From Burkholderiales bacterium (lineage in GTDB: Bacteria > Pseudomonadota > Gammaproteobacteria > Burkholderiales > Burkholderiaceae_C), in NCBI GenBank assembly GCA_018969975.1, contig JAGWXI010000013.1, positions 1 through 44,798 of the forward strand: a DNA stretch of 44,798 bases, written 5' to 3'. How positions within the stretch are numbered: the first letter of the stretch is position 1; each line of letters opens with the position of its first letter. Under the pieces are notes generated by a model, which saw only the letters and a list, made by a program, of their open reading frames with translations, had not been told where the DNA came from and did not search any database. The translations under genes and the position numbers were made by a program. Positions 19,150-25,833 of this stretch are shown one piece after another.

Positions 19150-19503
19150 TCAGGTTTTACGCTTCAGCCGCTCGACTTCGGCGTTGAACGAAGGGGTCAG
19201 TTCTACGATCAGGGTTTCGATGTCGCGCACCTGATGTTGAACCGTCAGCACCGCGATGCCTTGCGGCACGAGGTCGTAGATCACGAAGTGCTGCCGCGCC
19301 GGAACCATCAGAAACGGAGCAGAGCGGTACTGCCGCAAGCGCCCCTTCTTTGGGTCGGCGGTAGCAAGGCCCATGACAGCATACAAGTCGGCAAGATAGC
19401 GGTCGGCAACATCGTCGCCCCATTCCCGGCACGACCGCATATAGATGCGTCGCAAATCCAGCGCCGCATTCCGGGTCAGCAGGAACGTGGCAGGTGATGG
19501 CAT
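19150..19503 (-). CDS. parE: ParE/RelE-superfamily toxin
   Basis: Toxin of a type II toxin-antitoxin pair. ParE proteins inhibit DNA gyrase, but RelE-fold relatives can be mRNA interferases. The 117-aa product from the ATG at 19503 shows the ParE layout: helices with LTRNAALDLRRIYMRSCREW, then KGRLRQYRSAPFLMVPARQHFVIYD and the strand IAVLTVQHQVRDIETLI. The start codon lies 1 bp before the end of the parD stop (19505), so the two are translationally coupled. The frame extends upstream through parD but that part is the shadow of the antitoxin. Confidence 0.85.
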   Translation of the reverse strand: MPSPATFLLTRNAALDLRRIYMRSCREWGDDVADRYLADLYAVMGLATADPKKGRLRQYRSAPFLMVPARQHFVIYDLVPQGIAVLTVQHQVRDIETLIVELTPSFNAEVERLKRKT

Positions 19504-19504
19504 G

Positions 19505-19774
19505 TCACTGCCAGCCATCGACTTCCTTGCGGTCCAGCGTCGCCATGTCGGCCTTGAAGTCGCCGCTGGACGCAAAGACGCGGCCTGCCGCCAGGTCTCG
19601 ATAACCGGCGAGGATGGCGTCCTGCACAAACTGACCGTCACGCCGTTCCATGTCGCGGCGGATCAGGTCGCGCACGTATTCGCTGGGTGTTTCGTAAAGA
19701 CCCGCCTCGCCGACCATTCGATCCACGAATTCAGCCAGGGGTTGCGACAGACGGGCGTTGATGCGTTCAGACAT
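19505..19774 (-). CDS. parD: ParD-like ribbon-helix-helix antitoxin
   Basis: Antitoxin that binds ParE and represses the operon. The 89-aa protein begins with an RHH strand (RINARLSQPLAEFVDRM), followed by ETPSEYVRDLIRRDMERRD, typical of the ParD/CopG class. A C-terminal arm for toxin binding ends in DRKEVDGWQ. A strong Shine-Dalgarno (GAGAGG, 5 nt before ATG) fixes the start. It is the first gene of parDE and sits downstream of two operator-like direct repeats (19805-19834). It is read in the same direction as the primase-helicase, which ends 128 bp upstream. Confidence 0.87.
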   Translation of the reverse strand: MSERINARLSQPLAEFVDRMVGEAGLYETPSEYVRDLIRRDMERRDGQFVQDAILAGYRDLAAGRVFASSGDFKADMATLDRKEVDGWQ

Positions 19775-19804
19775 GGGAACCTCTCGGAGCGATCATATGG
19801 TGGA

Positions 19805-19834
19805 ATTGTCGCACCGATGGCGGCATTTGTCGCA
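19805..19834. repeat. two direct repeats upstream of parD, probable operator
   Basis: ATTGTCGCA at 19805-19813 and TTTGTCGCA at 19826-19834 are in the same orientation, 21 bp apart, two helical turns. They lie 31-60 bp upstream of the parD start, where an RHH antitoxin would bind for autorepression. Confidence 0.5.
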
Positions 19835-19875
19835 ACTATTGCGCACGCAGAAGACGTGAGACTGTACTGGCACCT

Positions 19876-19945
19876 AATTTCGCTCATTTCGCCTCGAGGA
19901 ATCACGGGCAAGCCGTTGTCACGACACAAATTTCGCTGATTTCGC
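19876..19945. repeat. 17-bp direct repeat straddling the 3' end of the primase-helicase gene
   Basis: AATTTCGCTCATTTCGC (19876-19892) and AATTTCGCTGATTTCGC (19929-19945) differ at one base and are 53 bp apart. The right copy encodes part of the protein's C-terminus (FSEISEI); the left copy is just beyond the stop codon. Each copy is itself made of the shorter unit ATTTCGC repeated. Confidence 0.6.
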
Positions 19946-22295
19946 TAAATTCGCGCTGTGCCTCGACGCGATAGCCCATCGCATGGTAGCCCATTTGCCG
20001 CTTGTCCCACATCCGGAGCAAGGCCGGATGGCCGGTGTCCACGAAATCGATGATCCGCACGTCAGTCTTGCTGGCGTGCTCACGGTGCAGGCGCCCGGCG
20101 TACTGCTGAAGGGTACCTTTCCAGGAAACTGGCATGGCCAGGACCAGCGTGTCCAACGGTGGGTGGTCGAAGCCCTCGCCAACCAGCTTCCCAGTCGAAA
20201 GTAAAACGCGCGGTGCGTCGGGCGGCAGTGCATCCAGAGCAGCTACCAGTGCCACTCGCTGCTTCTTGGACATGCGTCCGTGCAAGACAAATGGCGCAGG
20301 CTCCAATCCATCAAGGGCAGCTTTGATCGCATCGAGGTGTTCCGTGCGTTCGGTCAGCACCAGAACCTTGCGTCCCTGTTCGACTGCATCACGCACCTCG
20401 GCGGCGATGGACTCCGTTCTGGGCTGGTCATTGGCGAGATGCCGAAACACGTCCTGGATGCCTGCATCAGCGGGAAGATCGATACGCGTGAAGCGTGAAC
20501 GAGGCAACACCTCCAGATCGTGAGGCGCACCAGCAGGCCTGGCCGCCGTGTATCGGATCGGTCCGCACTGCATGAAGATGATGGGCTGCTGACCATCCCG
20601 GCGTATGGGCGTCGCTGTCAGGCCCAGCACGTACTTGGCCTTGGTCCGCCTCAGAATGGCATCAAACGATACAGCGCCAACGTGGTGGCACTCGTCCACG
20701 ATCACCTGACCGTAGTTTTCTACCAACGGGTTCACCTCGCCCTGTCGGGAAACGGACTGCATCACGGCAATGTCGATCTTGCCCGTAGGTTTGGCTTTGC
20801 CACCGCCGATGGTGCCGACCACACCCTTGCCAACGCCCAGAAAAGCCTGCAGTCGTTCCTGCCATTGTTTGAGCAGTTCCGTTCGATGCACCAGCACCAG
20901 TGTTTTTACACCCCGGCGCGCGATCATTGCGGCGGCAGTGACCGTTTTGCCAAAGGCCGTTGGGGCGCACAGCACGCCGGTGTCGTGATGCAGCATTCCG
21001 GCAACTGCGGCCTCCTGGTCCAGACGCAACGTGCCGACGAAGGAGACGTCGATGGATTCCCCGCCGAAACGCTCATCGCGCAGGTCACAGGCGATGCCGT
21101 TGTCCTGGAGTAAATCCAGCGCGGCATCGAGGCAACCGCGAGGCAAGGCGATGTGCTGCGGGTAGTTCTCCGCATTGCCGATGACACGGGGCTTGTCCCA
21201 GACCGACATGCGCATGGCCTGGGCTTTGTAGAACTCGGGGTTCTGGAAGGCTGCCAGACGGATCAGGCGGTTGGCCAGTGTCTGTGGCAACTGCGCCTTT
21301 TCAAAATAGATGAGATTGGCCAGCGTCACAGTCAACGATTTCGGCATGGGGCCAGCCAGTTTTTTGACCGCAGCGCCGTCACGCTTCCAGGGCGTGGCCA
21401 GATCCTCGTCTTCGATAAAGGTGACATCCAGTGGATGAGTGCCGCCCGTGGCCTGCAGGATGGTCGGCTCGATGTCGTGTGCGGCCATGGGCAGGATGGA
21501 GGCGAGGAACCCCCATTGATCCGGATACGGGCGCAGATCGGCATCGACGAAGACACTGCAACCACTTTCACGAGGCCATTTCTGCAACGGCAAGGCAATC
21601 AGGTTGCCGAAGCCGCCTTTGGGCATCGAGTCCTGGTTCGGGAACAGCCGGTCGTAGGATTCCAGCTTCAGTTGCCGGGTGCGCGAGCAGGTGTGGCTGA
21701 TGATGGCGGTGCCAAGGCGCCGGGCGTCACGTGCAGAAACACGGTTGGCGAAAAACACCCACGCGTGCGCGCCATTCCCAGACCGAGAAATTTCCAGCGA
21801 AGCCTGGACTCCCAGTTCATGGCAGGATTGCATGAAGGCTCGCGCGTCGTCGCGCCAGTCGGCCTCGTCAAAATCGGCCGCCAGAAAATAGCAGGTGTCA
21901 TCCTCCAGCAGTGGGTACACCCCGACCGTATGCTCTCCGGCCAAGTGGTCATAGATCACAGCATCGGACAGGGGGATCAACAGGCGATTGCTGCAGTCCC
22001 CGCACTTGATGCGCGGCTTTTCACAGACACCGGCGCGCCACTCGTTGGCGCAGGCAGGGGCATATCCTGACTTGCCAGAGGTCTTGCCTTCCCAACGAAT
22101 GGGATACACATCGGTGCGCCCACGAAACAGCCGGCGAAACAATATGACCTTTTCTGCGGTGGAAAGCCTGGATGGCTCCGGCTCGCGTGCCAATGCGACG
22201 ACAGGTTGTGGCTGTCGCCATTCGATGCCGTGCGACTCGAGCAGGGTGATTAGGCGGGCGTTTTCGGCTACCAGTGCCTCCAGTTGATTTGTCAT
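19902..22295 (-). CDS. primase-SF2 helicase fusion (TOTE conflict-system type)
   Basis: A 797-aa fusion. A short N-terminal coiled coil (1-22) is followed by a cysteine cluster (C82, C91, C98, C101), probably zinc-binding. Next comes an archaeo-eukaryotic primase domain with the metal motif LAADFDEADW (Asp141, Asp143) and SRSGNGAHAWVFF (172-182). The C-terminal half is an SF2 helicase: Walker A APTAFGKT (444-451), VIVDECHH (532-538), LTATPIRR (559-566) and motif VI QYAGRLHREH (731-740). I match this to proteins annotated as TOTE conflict-system primases, a predicted defence-type family; activity is unproven. I choose the ATG at 22295 (MTNQLEAL); the frame is open further upstream to 22418. 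No Shine-Dalgarno is evident. G+C is higher than in neighbours, suggesting transfer. Confidence 0.85.
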   Translation of the reverse strand: MTNQLEALVAENARLITLLESHGIEWRQPQPVVALAREPEPSRLSTAEKVILFRRLFRGRTDVYPIRWEGKTSGKSGYAPACANEWRAGVCEKPRIKCGDCSNRLLIPLSDAVIYDHLAGEHTVGVYPLLEDDTCYFLAADFDEADWRDDARAFMQSCHELGVQASLEISRSGNGAHAWVFFANRVSARDARRLGTAIISHTCSRTRQLKLESYDRLFPNQDSMPKGGFGNLIALPLQKWPRESGCSVFVDADLRPYPDQWGFLASILPMAAHDIEPTILQATGGTHPLDVTFIEDEDLATPWKRDGAAVKKLAGPMPKSLTVTLANLIYFEKAQLPQTLANRLIRLAAFQNPEFYKAQAMRMSVWDKPRVIGNAENYPQHIALPRGCLDAALDLLQDNGIACDLRDERFGGESIDVSFVGTLRLDQEAAVAGMLHHDTGVLCAPTAFGKTVTAAAMIARRGVKTLVLVHRTELLKQWQERLQAFLGVGKGVVGTIGGGKAKPTGKIDIAVMQSVSRQGEVNPLVENYGQVIVDECHHVGAVSFDAILRRTKAKYVLGLTATPIRRDGQQPIIFMQCGPIRYTAARPAGAPHDLEVLPRSRFTRIDLPADAGIQDVFRHLANDQPRTESIAAEVRDAVEQGRKVLVLTERTEHLDAIKAALDGLEPAPFVLHGRMSKKQRVALVAALDALPPDAPRVLLSTGKLVGEGFDHPPLDTLVLAMPVSWKGTLQQYAGRLHREHASKTDVRIIDFVDTGHPALLRMWDKRQMGYHAMGYRVEAQREFSEISEICVVTTACP

Positions 22296-22486
22296 GTGAT
22301 GGCGACATCTAGAGAGGCTGCTTCGGCTGCGTCGTGTCCATTCCCCACCCACATTGCAGACTGACTGTCCCACGGGCTGTGGGACGAGGTTGGCGGGTTG
22401 AACCTGGACCCAATCCATTTGGGCCCAAGTTGTTAACGATGTGATTGGTACAAACTGTAAATAGTGTCATCAGGTCAAAGAGCCGT
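22296..22486. other. intergenic region between higA and the primase-helicase, with hairpin
   Basis: No gene seen. The perfect 7-bp inverted repeat GTCCCAC (22367-22373) / GTGGGAC (22379-22385) with a 5-nt loop lies about 70-90 bp upstream of the primase-helicase start. A weaker CCCAA/TTGGG repeat lies near 22410-22424. These could be an operator or an attenuator for the primase-helicase. No clear promoter elements were identified. Confidence 0.35.
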
Positions 22487-22801
22487 TCAAACGGTCTCCA
22501 ACCGCTGGGCGGTATCTGGAAATCTTTCCAACATTCTTATTAGTAGGCTAGCCTGCGCATTGGGGCGCGCTCTGCCTTGCTCCCAGTTTTGTAGTGTTTT
22601 TATCTTAGTTCTGAGCTTCAAGGCAAAGACAGGCTGAGAAAGATTGAGTTTTTCTCGCACAGCTTTGACTTCGTCTGCAGAGACTTCGATTGTCGGCATA
22701 GCCTTCACTTTAGTCGAGCGCAAGGTGCGCTTTCCCTCGCGGGCATCTTTCAGCGCGTCAAAACCTTCTGAAATTTCAGCAAACAGATTGCGTTTTTTCA
22801 T
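22487..22801 (-). CDS. higA: XRE-type antitoxin of a HigBA-like pair
   Basis: Helix-turn-helix antitoxin and autorepressor. The 104-aa protein has an N-terminal arm of about 40 residues, then an XRE domain: VSADEVKAVREKLNLSQPVFA with LKLRTKIKTLQNWEQGRARP and a C-terminal LLIRMLERFPD. This is the NadS/HigA style in which the HTH is C-terminal. The start overlaps the higB stop by 4 bp, so toxin and antitoxin are co-translated with the toxin first, as is characteristic of HigBA. Confidence 0.88.
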   Translation of the reverse strand: MKKRNLFAEISEGFDALKDAREGKRTLRSTKVKAMPTIEVSADEVKAVREKLNLSQPVFALKLRTKIKTLQNWEQGRARPNAQASLLIRMLERFPDTAQRLETV

Positions 22802-23136
22802 TTCCGAGCCTCCAACTCTGCCTTCAACATCACTTTCAGAGCCGCCTTTTCTTTAGGCGACAAGTCATCCATTTCGTCTTTACCGTACACCGTGAAAAGC
22901 CAGAACTGACTTTTGCCATCCCAATAAAAGTAAATGACTCTTAGCCCGCCGCGCTTCCCTTTACCCCTTCGCTCATCTGCGAAACGCACTTTGCGTAGGC
23001 CACCCGTACCCTCAATAAGGTCGCCAGCTTGAGGATTCCTCATCAACTCAGCTTGCAGCTGACCAAACGCGTGATCATCAAGATAGTCGGCTCTGTGGCG
23101 CTCAAATGGGGGCAATTCGACGAATAGTGCTTTCAT
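22798..23136 (-). CDS. higB: HigB/RelE-superfamily toxin
   Basis: Toxin, predicted ribosome-dependent mRNA interferase. The 112-aa product from the ATG at 23136 contains [61 protein letters not shown] and [20 protein letters not shown], the order of segments in the RelE/HigB-like family that pairs with an XRE antitoxin. The frame opens 48 bp further upstream, but promoter elements lie inside that extension, so I use 23136. It is divergent from fic. Confidence 0.87.
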   Translation of the reverse strand: MKALFVELPPFERHRADYLDDHAFGQLQAELMRNPQAGDLIEGTGGLRKVRFADERRGKGKRGGLRVIYFYWDGKSQFWLFTVYGKDEMDDLSPKEKAALKVMLKAELEARK

Positions 23137-23168
23137 GAAAGTATACGCAAGTTGGGTATATTTTACAA
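23137..23168 (-). promoter_or_regulatory. higBA promoter with embedded inverted-repeat operator
   Basis: On the minus strand TTGTAA and TATACT are 17 bp apart, with TATACT ending only 3 nt before the higB ATG. An inverted repeat, AAAGTATAC (23138-23146) and GTATATTTT (23156-23164), matches at 8 of 9 positions with a 9-bp spacer and covers the promoter core. HigA binding here would block RNA polymerase. The tight spacing suggests a leaderless or nearly leaderless mRNA if this -10 is used. An alternative -10 (TATACC) further upstream would leave a leader of about 14 nt. Confidence 0.5.
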
Positions 23169-23262
23169 GCAAACCTTTGCCCAAACTAGCCTACTGTTGC
23201 AACATGTCTATGGTGCTGTGTGCCTGATCAGCTCAGTCACTGTGAATTCAACCAGTGTCCCT

Positions 23263-23360
23263 CAGCGACACGTCGCCAGAACGTGTCGCTGGAATTCAAG
23301 AATATCGACACATCATCTGGACATGTCGCCAGAAGCGACATATGATGAGATCGTGTCGAT
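23263..23360. promoter_or_regulatory. two palindromic operator-like elements upstream of fic
   Basis: Element 1: perfect 11-bp inverted repeat CAGCGACACGT (23263-23273) / ACGTGTCGCTG (23281-23291), 7-bp spacer. Element 2: nested dyad ATCGACAC (23304-23311), 12 bp, TGTCGC (23324-23329), 5 bp, GCGACA (23335-23340), 12 bp, GTGTCGAT (23353-23360), with all four arms in exact symmetry about 23332. The two dyad centres are 55 bp apart. The sequence GTCGCCAGAA occurs in both (23272-23281 and 23325-23334). All half-sites share the core CGACA/TGTCG. The second element ends 4 bp before the chosen fic start. Confidence 0.65.
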
Positions 23361-23364
23361 AAAA

Positions 23365-24513
23365 ATGAGTTACGAGAACATGACGAACGCCGAACAAGGT
23401 GCGTGGCGCCCAGACAAGCCCCATAACCAACTCCCACCACTCCCGCCTCCGCAGGAACTGGAAAGTCGTGCCGTACTGAAAGCTTGCATCACAGCTCGCG
23501 CGGCCTTGGCGCAACTCAAGCAAGCGGCAGAACTGATCCCGAATCAGACTATGCTGATCAACACGATCCCATTGTTGGAAGCGAAGGACAGCTCTGAGAT
23601 TGAGAACATTGTCACCACAATAGACAAGTTGTTTCAACACGCCCAGACCGATGGGCACGGTCAAGCTGACACTGCGACCAAAGAAGCGCTTAGATACAGA
23701 TCCGCTCTACACCGAGGGTATCAGTCACTAAAAGAACGCCCACTTTGCACGGCCACGGCTGTCGATATTTGCCGAACCCTCAAAGCTGTGGACATGGATA
23801 TCCGCAAGACTCCAGGCACACAACTTGAAAATGACAAAACGGGCGAAATCATTTACACGTCGCCTGAAGGTGAGACGTTGCTGCGTGACATGCTGGCAAA
23901 TTGGGAACGTTTCATTCATAACGAAGTAGACATTGATCCCCTTATCCGCATGGCCGTAGCGCATTACCAGTTTGAGGCTATTCATCCGTTCAGTGACGGC
24001 AATGGCCGTACAGGGCGCGTGATCAACATACTTTTTTTGATTCAACAGGACCTACTTCAGTTACCCATCCTGTATTTAAGCCGTCACATCATTCAGAACA
24101 AACCTGACTACTACCGTCTGTTGCTCGCTGTCACGAAAGATCACGACTGGGAATCATGGGTCCTCTTCATGCTGAAGGCTGTAGAAGACACATCACGTTG
24201 GACAACTGAAAAAATTGGTGCCATCAGAGATTTAGCAGAACACACCACGGCACATGTTCGCCACAGCTTGCCCAAGATTTACTCAAGAGAGCTTGTCGAT
24301 GTGATTTTTGAGCAGCCTTATTGCCGAATCTCAGACTTGGTGAACAAAGGTGTTGCCAAACGCCAAGCAGCATCGCGCTATCTAAAGGAAATGACAGAAA
24401 AAGGTGTTCTTCGAGAGATGACTCTAGGAAAAGAAAAATTATTCATTCATCCCAAGCTGATGCTACTTCTCAGTCGAGATAGCAATCAATTCGTTAAGTA
24501 CGACATTGCGTAA
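23365..24513 (+). CDS. Fic family protein (adenylyltransferase type) with N-terminal inhibitory helix
   Basis: Fic enzymes transfer AMP or related groups to target-protein hydroxyls. The 382-aa product has the Fic N-terminal domain (about 10-100) with [15 protein letters not shown]. This contains the inhibitory motif (S/T)xxxE(G/N), S76 to N81 with Glu80, which marks a self-inhibited class II Fic. The catalytic motif [12 protein letters not shown] is intact (207-218). The C-terminal part (about 305-365) looks like a winged helix. The start is uncertain: ATG 23365 follows the operator-like dyad, and in-frame ATG 23323 and GTG 23353 are alternatives. None has a good Shine-Dalgarno. The stop is 8 bp from the 3' end of tRNA-Thr. 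Confidence 0.92.
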   Translation: MSYENMTNAEQGAWRPDKPHNQLPPLPPPQELESRAVLKACITARAALAQLKQAAELIPNQTMLINTIPLLEAKDSSEIENIVTTIDKLFQHAQTDGHGQADTATKEALRYRSALHRGYQSLKERPLCTATAVDICRTLKAVDMDIRKTPGTQLENDKTGEIIYTSPEGETLLRDMLANWERFIHNEVDIDPLIRMAVAHYQFEAIHPFSDGNGRTGRVINILFLIQQDLLQLPILYLSRHIIQNKPDYYRLLLAVTKDHDWESWVLFMLKAVEDTSRWTTEKIGAIRDLAEHTTAHVRHSLPKIYSRELVDVIFEQPYCRISDLVNKGVAKRQAASRYLKEMTEKGVLREMTLGKEKLFIHPKLMLLLSRDSNQFVKYDIA

Positions 24514-24521
24514 TTTCAAAA

Positions 24522-24597
24522 TGGTGCCGCTTGTCGGATTCGAACTGACGACCTACCGCTTACAAGGCGGGTGCTCTACCAACTGAGCTAAAGCGGC
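24522..24597 (-). tRNA. tRNA-Thr (UGU anticodon)
   Basis: The minus strand folds as a tRNA. The acceptor pair is GCCGCTT/AAGCGGC with discriminator A and an encoded CCA. The D arm is TTAGCTCAGTTGGTAGAGC, the anticodon arm CCGCCTTGTAAGCGG gives anticodon TGT, and the T arm is GTCAGTTCGAATCCGAC. All stems pair. Length is 76 nt including CCA. It lies 31 bp upstream of sspB on the same strand. Its 3' end faces the accessory island. Confidence 0.97.
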
Positions 24598-24628
24598 GAT
24601 TCAAATATTCTACTGTCCTCTTTTGATT

Positions 24629-25120
24629 TTATTTAACGCGCTTTAAAGAAGGGCGCCCATTGGGGGTTGTCGGAGGGGGGGCATCATCCTCAGGTGTCTG
24701 TGTTGATGGTTTTGATGTTGAAACAGCAGTTAAGGATGCGCGCGCCTCTGAAGGAGCGAGTGCAGTAGTTGTAGCGCCTGTTTCGGTTCCATTGGAAGAC
24801 CGCATGGGAAAAGCCATGCCCTGACCATTTTCTCTGGCATAGATAGCTAATACCCGGTCTACTGGCACGATGATTTCGCGTGGAGTTCCAGCAAAACGGG
24901 CTTTGAATTCAATCACATCGTTACCCAGAGACATATTGCTGGTCGCGTCATAACTCACGTTGAGAACAATCTCGCCATTTTTTACATACTCTTGAGGCAC
25001 TTGCACCATTTCATCGACCTGCACAGCGATGTAAGGCGTATACCCATTGTCCGTGCACCATTCGTGCAAGGCGCGCAACAGATAGGGTCTGGTGGACGAT
25101 GCGTCAGGTGCGTTCAGCAT
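24629..25120 (-). CDS. sspB: ClpXP protease specificity-enhancing factor
   Basis: SspB binds ssrA-tagged proteins and delivers them to ClpXP. The 163-aa protein has the substrate-binding domain (about 8-115) with RPYLLRALHEWCTDNGYTPY, VLNVSYDATSNMSLGND and FKARFAGTPREIIVPVDRVL. A disordered tail rich in Thr, Ala and Pro follows, ending in a basic segment (GRPSLKRVK) that resembles the ClpX-binding tip. It lies 5 bp after sspA, the usual pair. Confidence 0.95.
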   Translation of the reverse strand: MLNAPDASSTRPYLLRALHEWCTDNGYTPYIAVQVDEMVQVPQEYVKNGEIVLNVSYDATSNMSLGNDVIEFKARFAGTPREIIVPVDRVLAIYARENGQGMAFPMRSSNGTETGATTTALAPSEARASLTAVSTSKPSTQTPEDDAPPPTTPNGRPSLKRVK

Positions 25121-25125
25121 AGCAA

Positions 25126-25737
25126 TTACTTGCGCATTACCTTTTCAGAAGGTGTTAACGCCTCAATATAGGCTGGACGAGAAAAAATGCGTTCGGCATA
25201 TTTCAACAATGGAGCCGCATTCTTGGAAAGATCAATGCCATAGTGGTCTAAGCGCCAGAGCAAGGGAGCAATAGAGACATCAAGCATAGAAAAGTTGTCA
25301 CCGAGCATGAACTTGTTTTTCAAGAAAACGGGGGCCAACTGGGTCAAGCGGTCACGGATGTGGGCGCGGGCTTTTTCCAAAGCTTTTTCGTTGGCCTTGG
25401 CTGTGCGAGATTCCAAAATCGTGACATTGGTGAACAACTCTTTTTCAAAGTTGAGCAAGAACAAACGCACACGGGCACGGTCGACAGGGTCACCAGGCAT
25501 GAGTTGCGGATGAGGAAAGCGCTCGTCGATGTACTCGTTGATGATGTTGGACTCGTACAAGATCAGATCGCGCTCGACCAAGATCGGCACTTGGCCGTAA
25601 GGGTTCATCACGTTGATGTCTTCTGGCTTGTTGTAGAGGTCGACATCGCGGATTTCGAAGTCCATGCCTTTTTCAAACAAAACGAAACGGCAGCGATGAG
25701 AAAAAGGACACGTAGTTCCCGAATAAAGCACCATCAT
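25126..25737 (-). CDS. sspA: stringent starvation protein A (GST-fold RNA polymerase-associated protein)
   Basis: SspA is a glutathione transferase-fold protein without GST activity that binds RNA polymerase and modulates stress transcription. The 203-aa protein starts MMVLYSGTTCPFSHRCRFVLFEKG, then NPYGQVPILVERDLILYESNIINEYIDERFPHP, which are SspA signatures. The C-terminal all-helical domain has LGDNFSMLDVSIAPLLWRL. AGGAG precedes the ATG by 9 nt. It is separated from petC by a terminator, so sspA-sspB probably has its own promoter or receives partial read-through. Confidence 0.94.
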   Translation of the reverse strand: MMVLYSGTTCPFSHRCRFVLFEKGMDFEIRDVDLYNKPEDINVMNPYGQVPILVERDLILYESNIINEYIDERFPHPQLMPGDPVDRARVRLFLLNFEKELFTNVTILESRTAKANEKALEKARAHIRDRLTQLAPVFLKNKFMLGDNFSMLDVSIAPLLWRLDHYGIDLSKNAAPLLKYAERIFSRPAYIEALTPSEKVMRK

Positions 25738-25758
25738 GATGGGTGTCTCCTAAAAATC

Positions 25759-25787
25759 AAAAAGAGTGACAAACTGGTTTGCCACTC
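25759..25787 (-). terminator. rho-independent terminator after petC
   Basis: On the minus strand GAGTGGCAAAC and GTTTGTCACTC form an 11-bp stem (25764-25787, one G-T pair) followed by TTTTTG. It marks the end of the petABC operon. Confidence 0.75.
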
Positions 25788-25833
25788 CGTGAGGTGATGG
25801 CAAACACAAGGTCTGCCATCGAATGAACAGTAA

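Noticed and set aside
21153-22070. 305-codon plus-strand open frame
   Set aside because: Antisense to the primase-helicase in high-G+C DNA, where long shadow frames are expected; no domain seen.
23152-23364. 71-codon N-terminal extension of Fic
   Set aside because: Contains the palindromic elements and part of the higBA promoter, and no Fic-family sequence.
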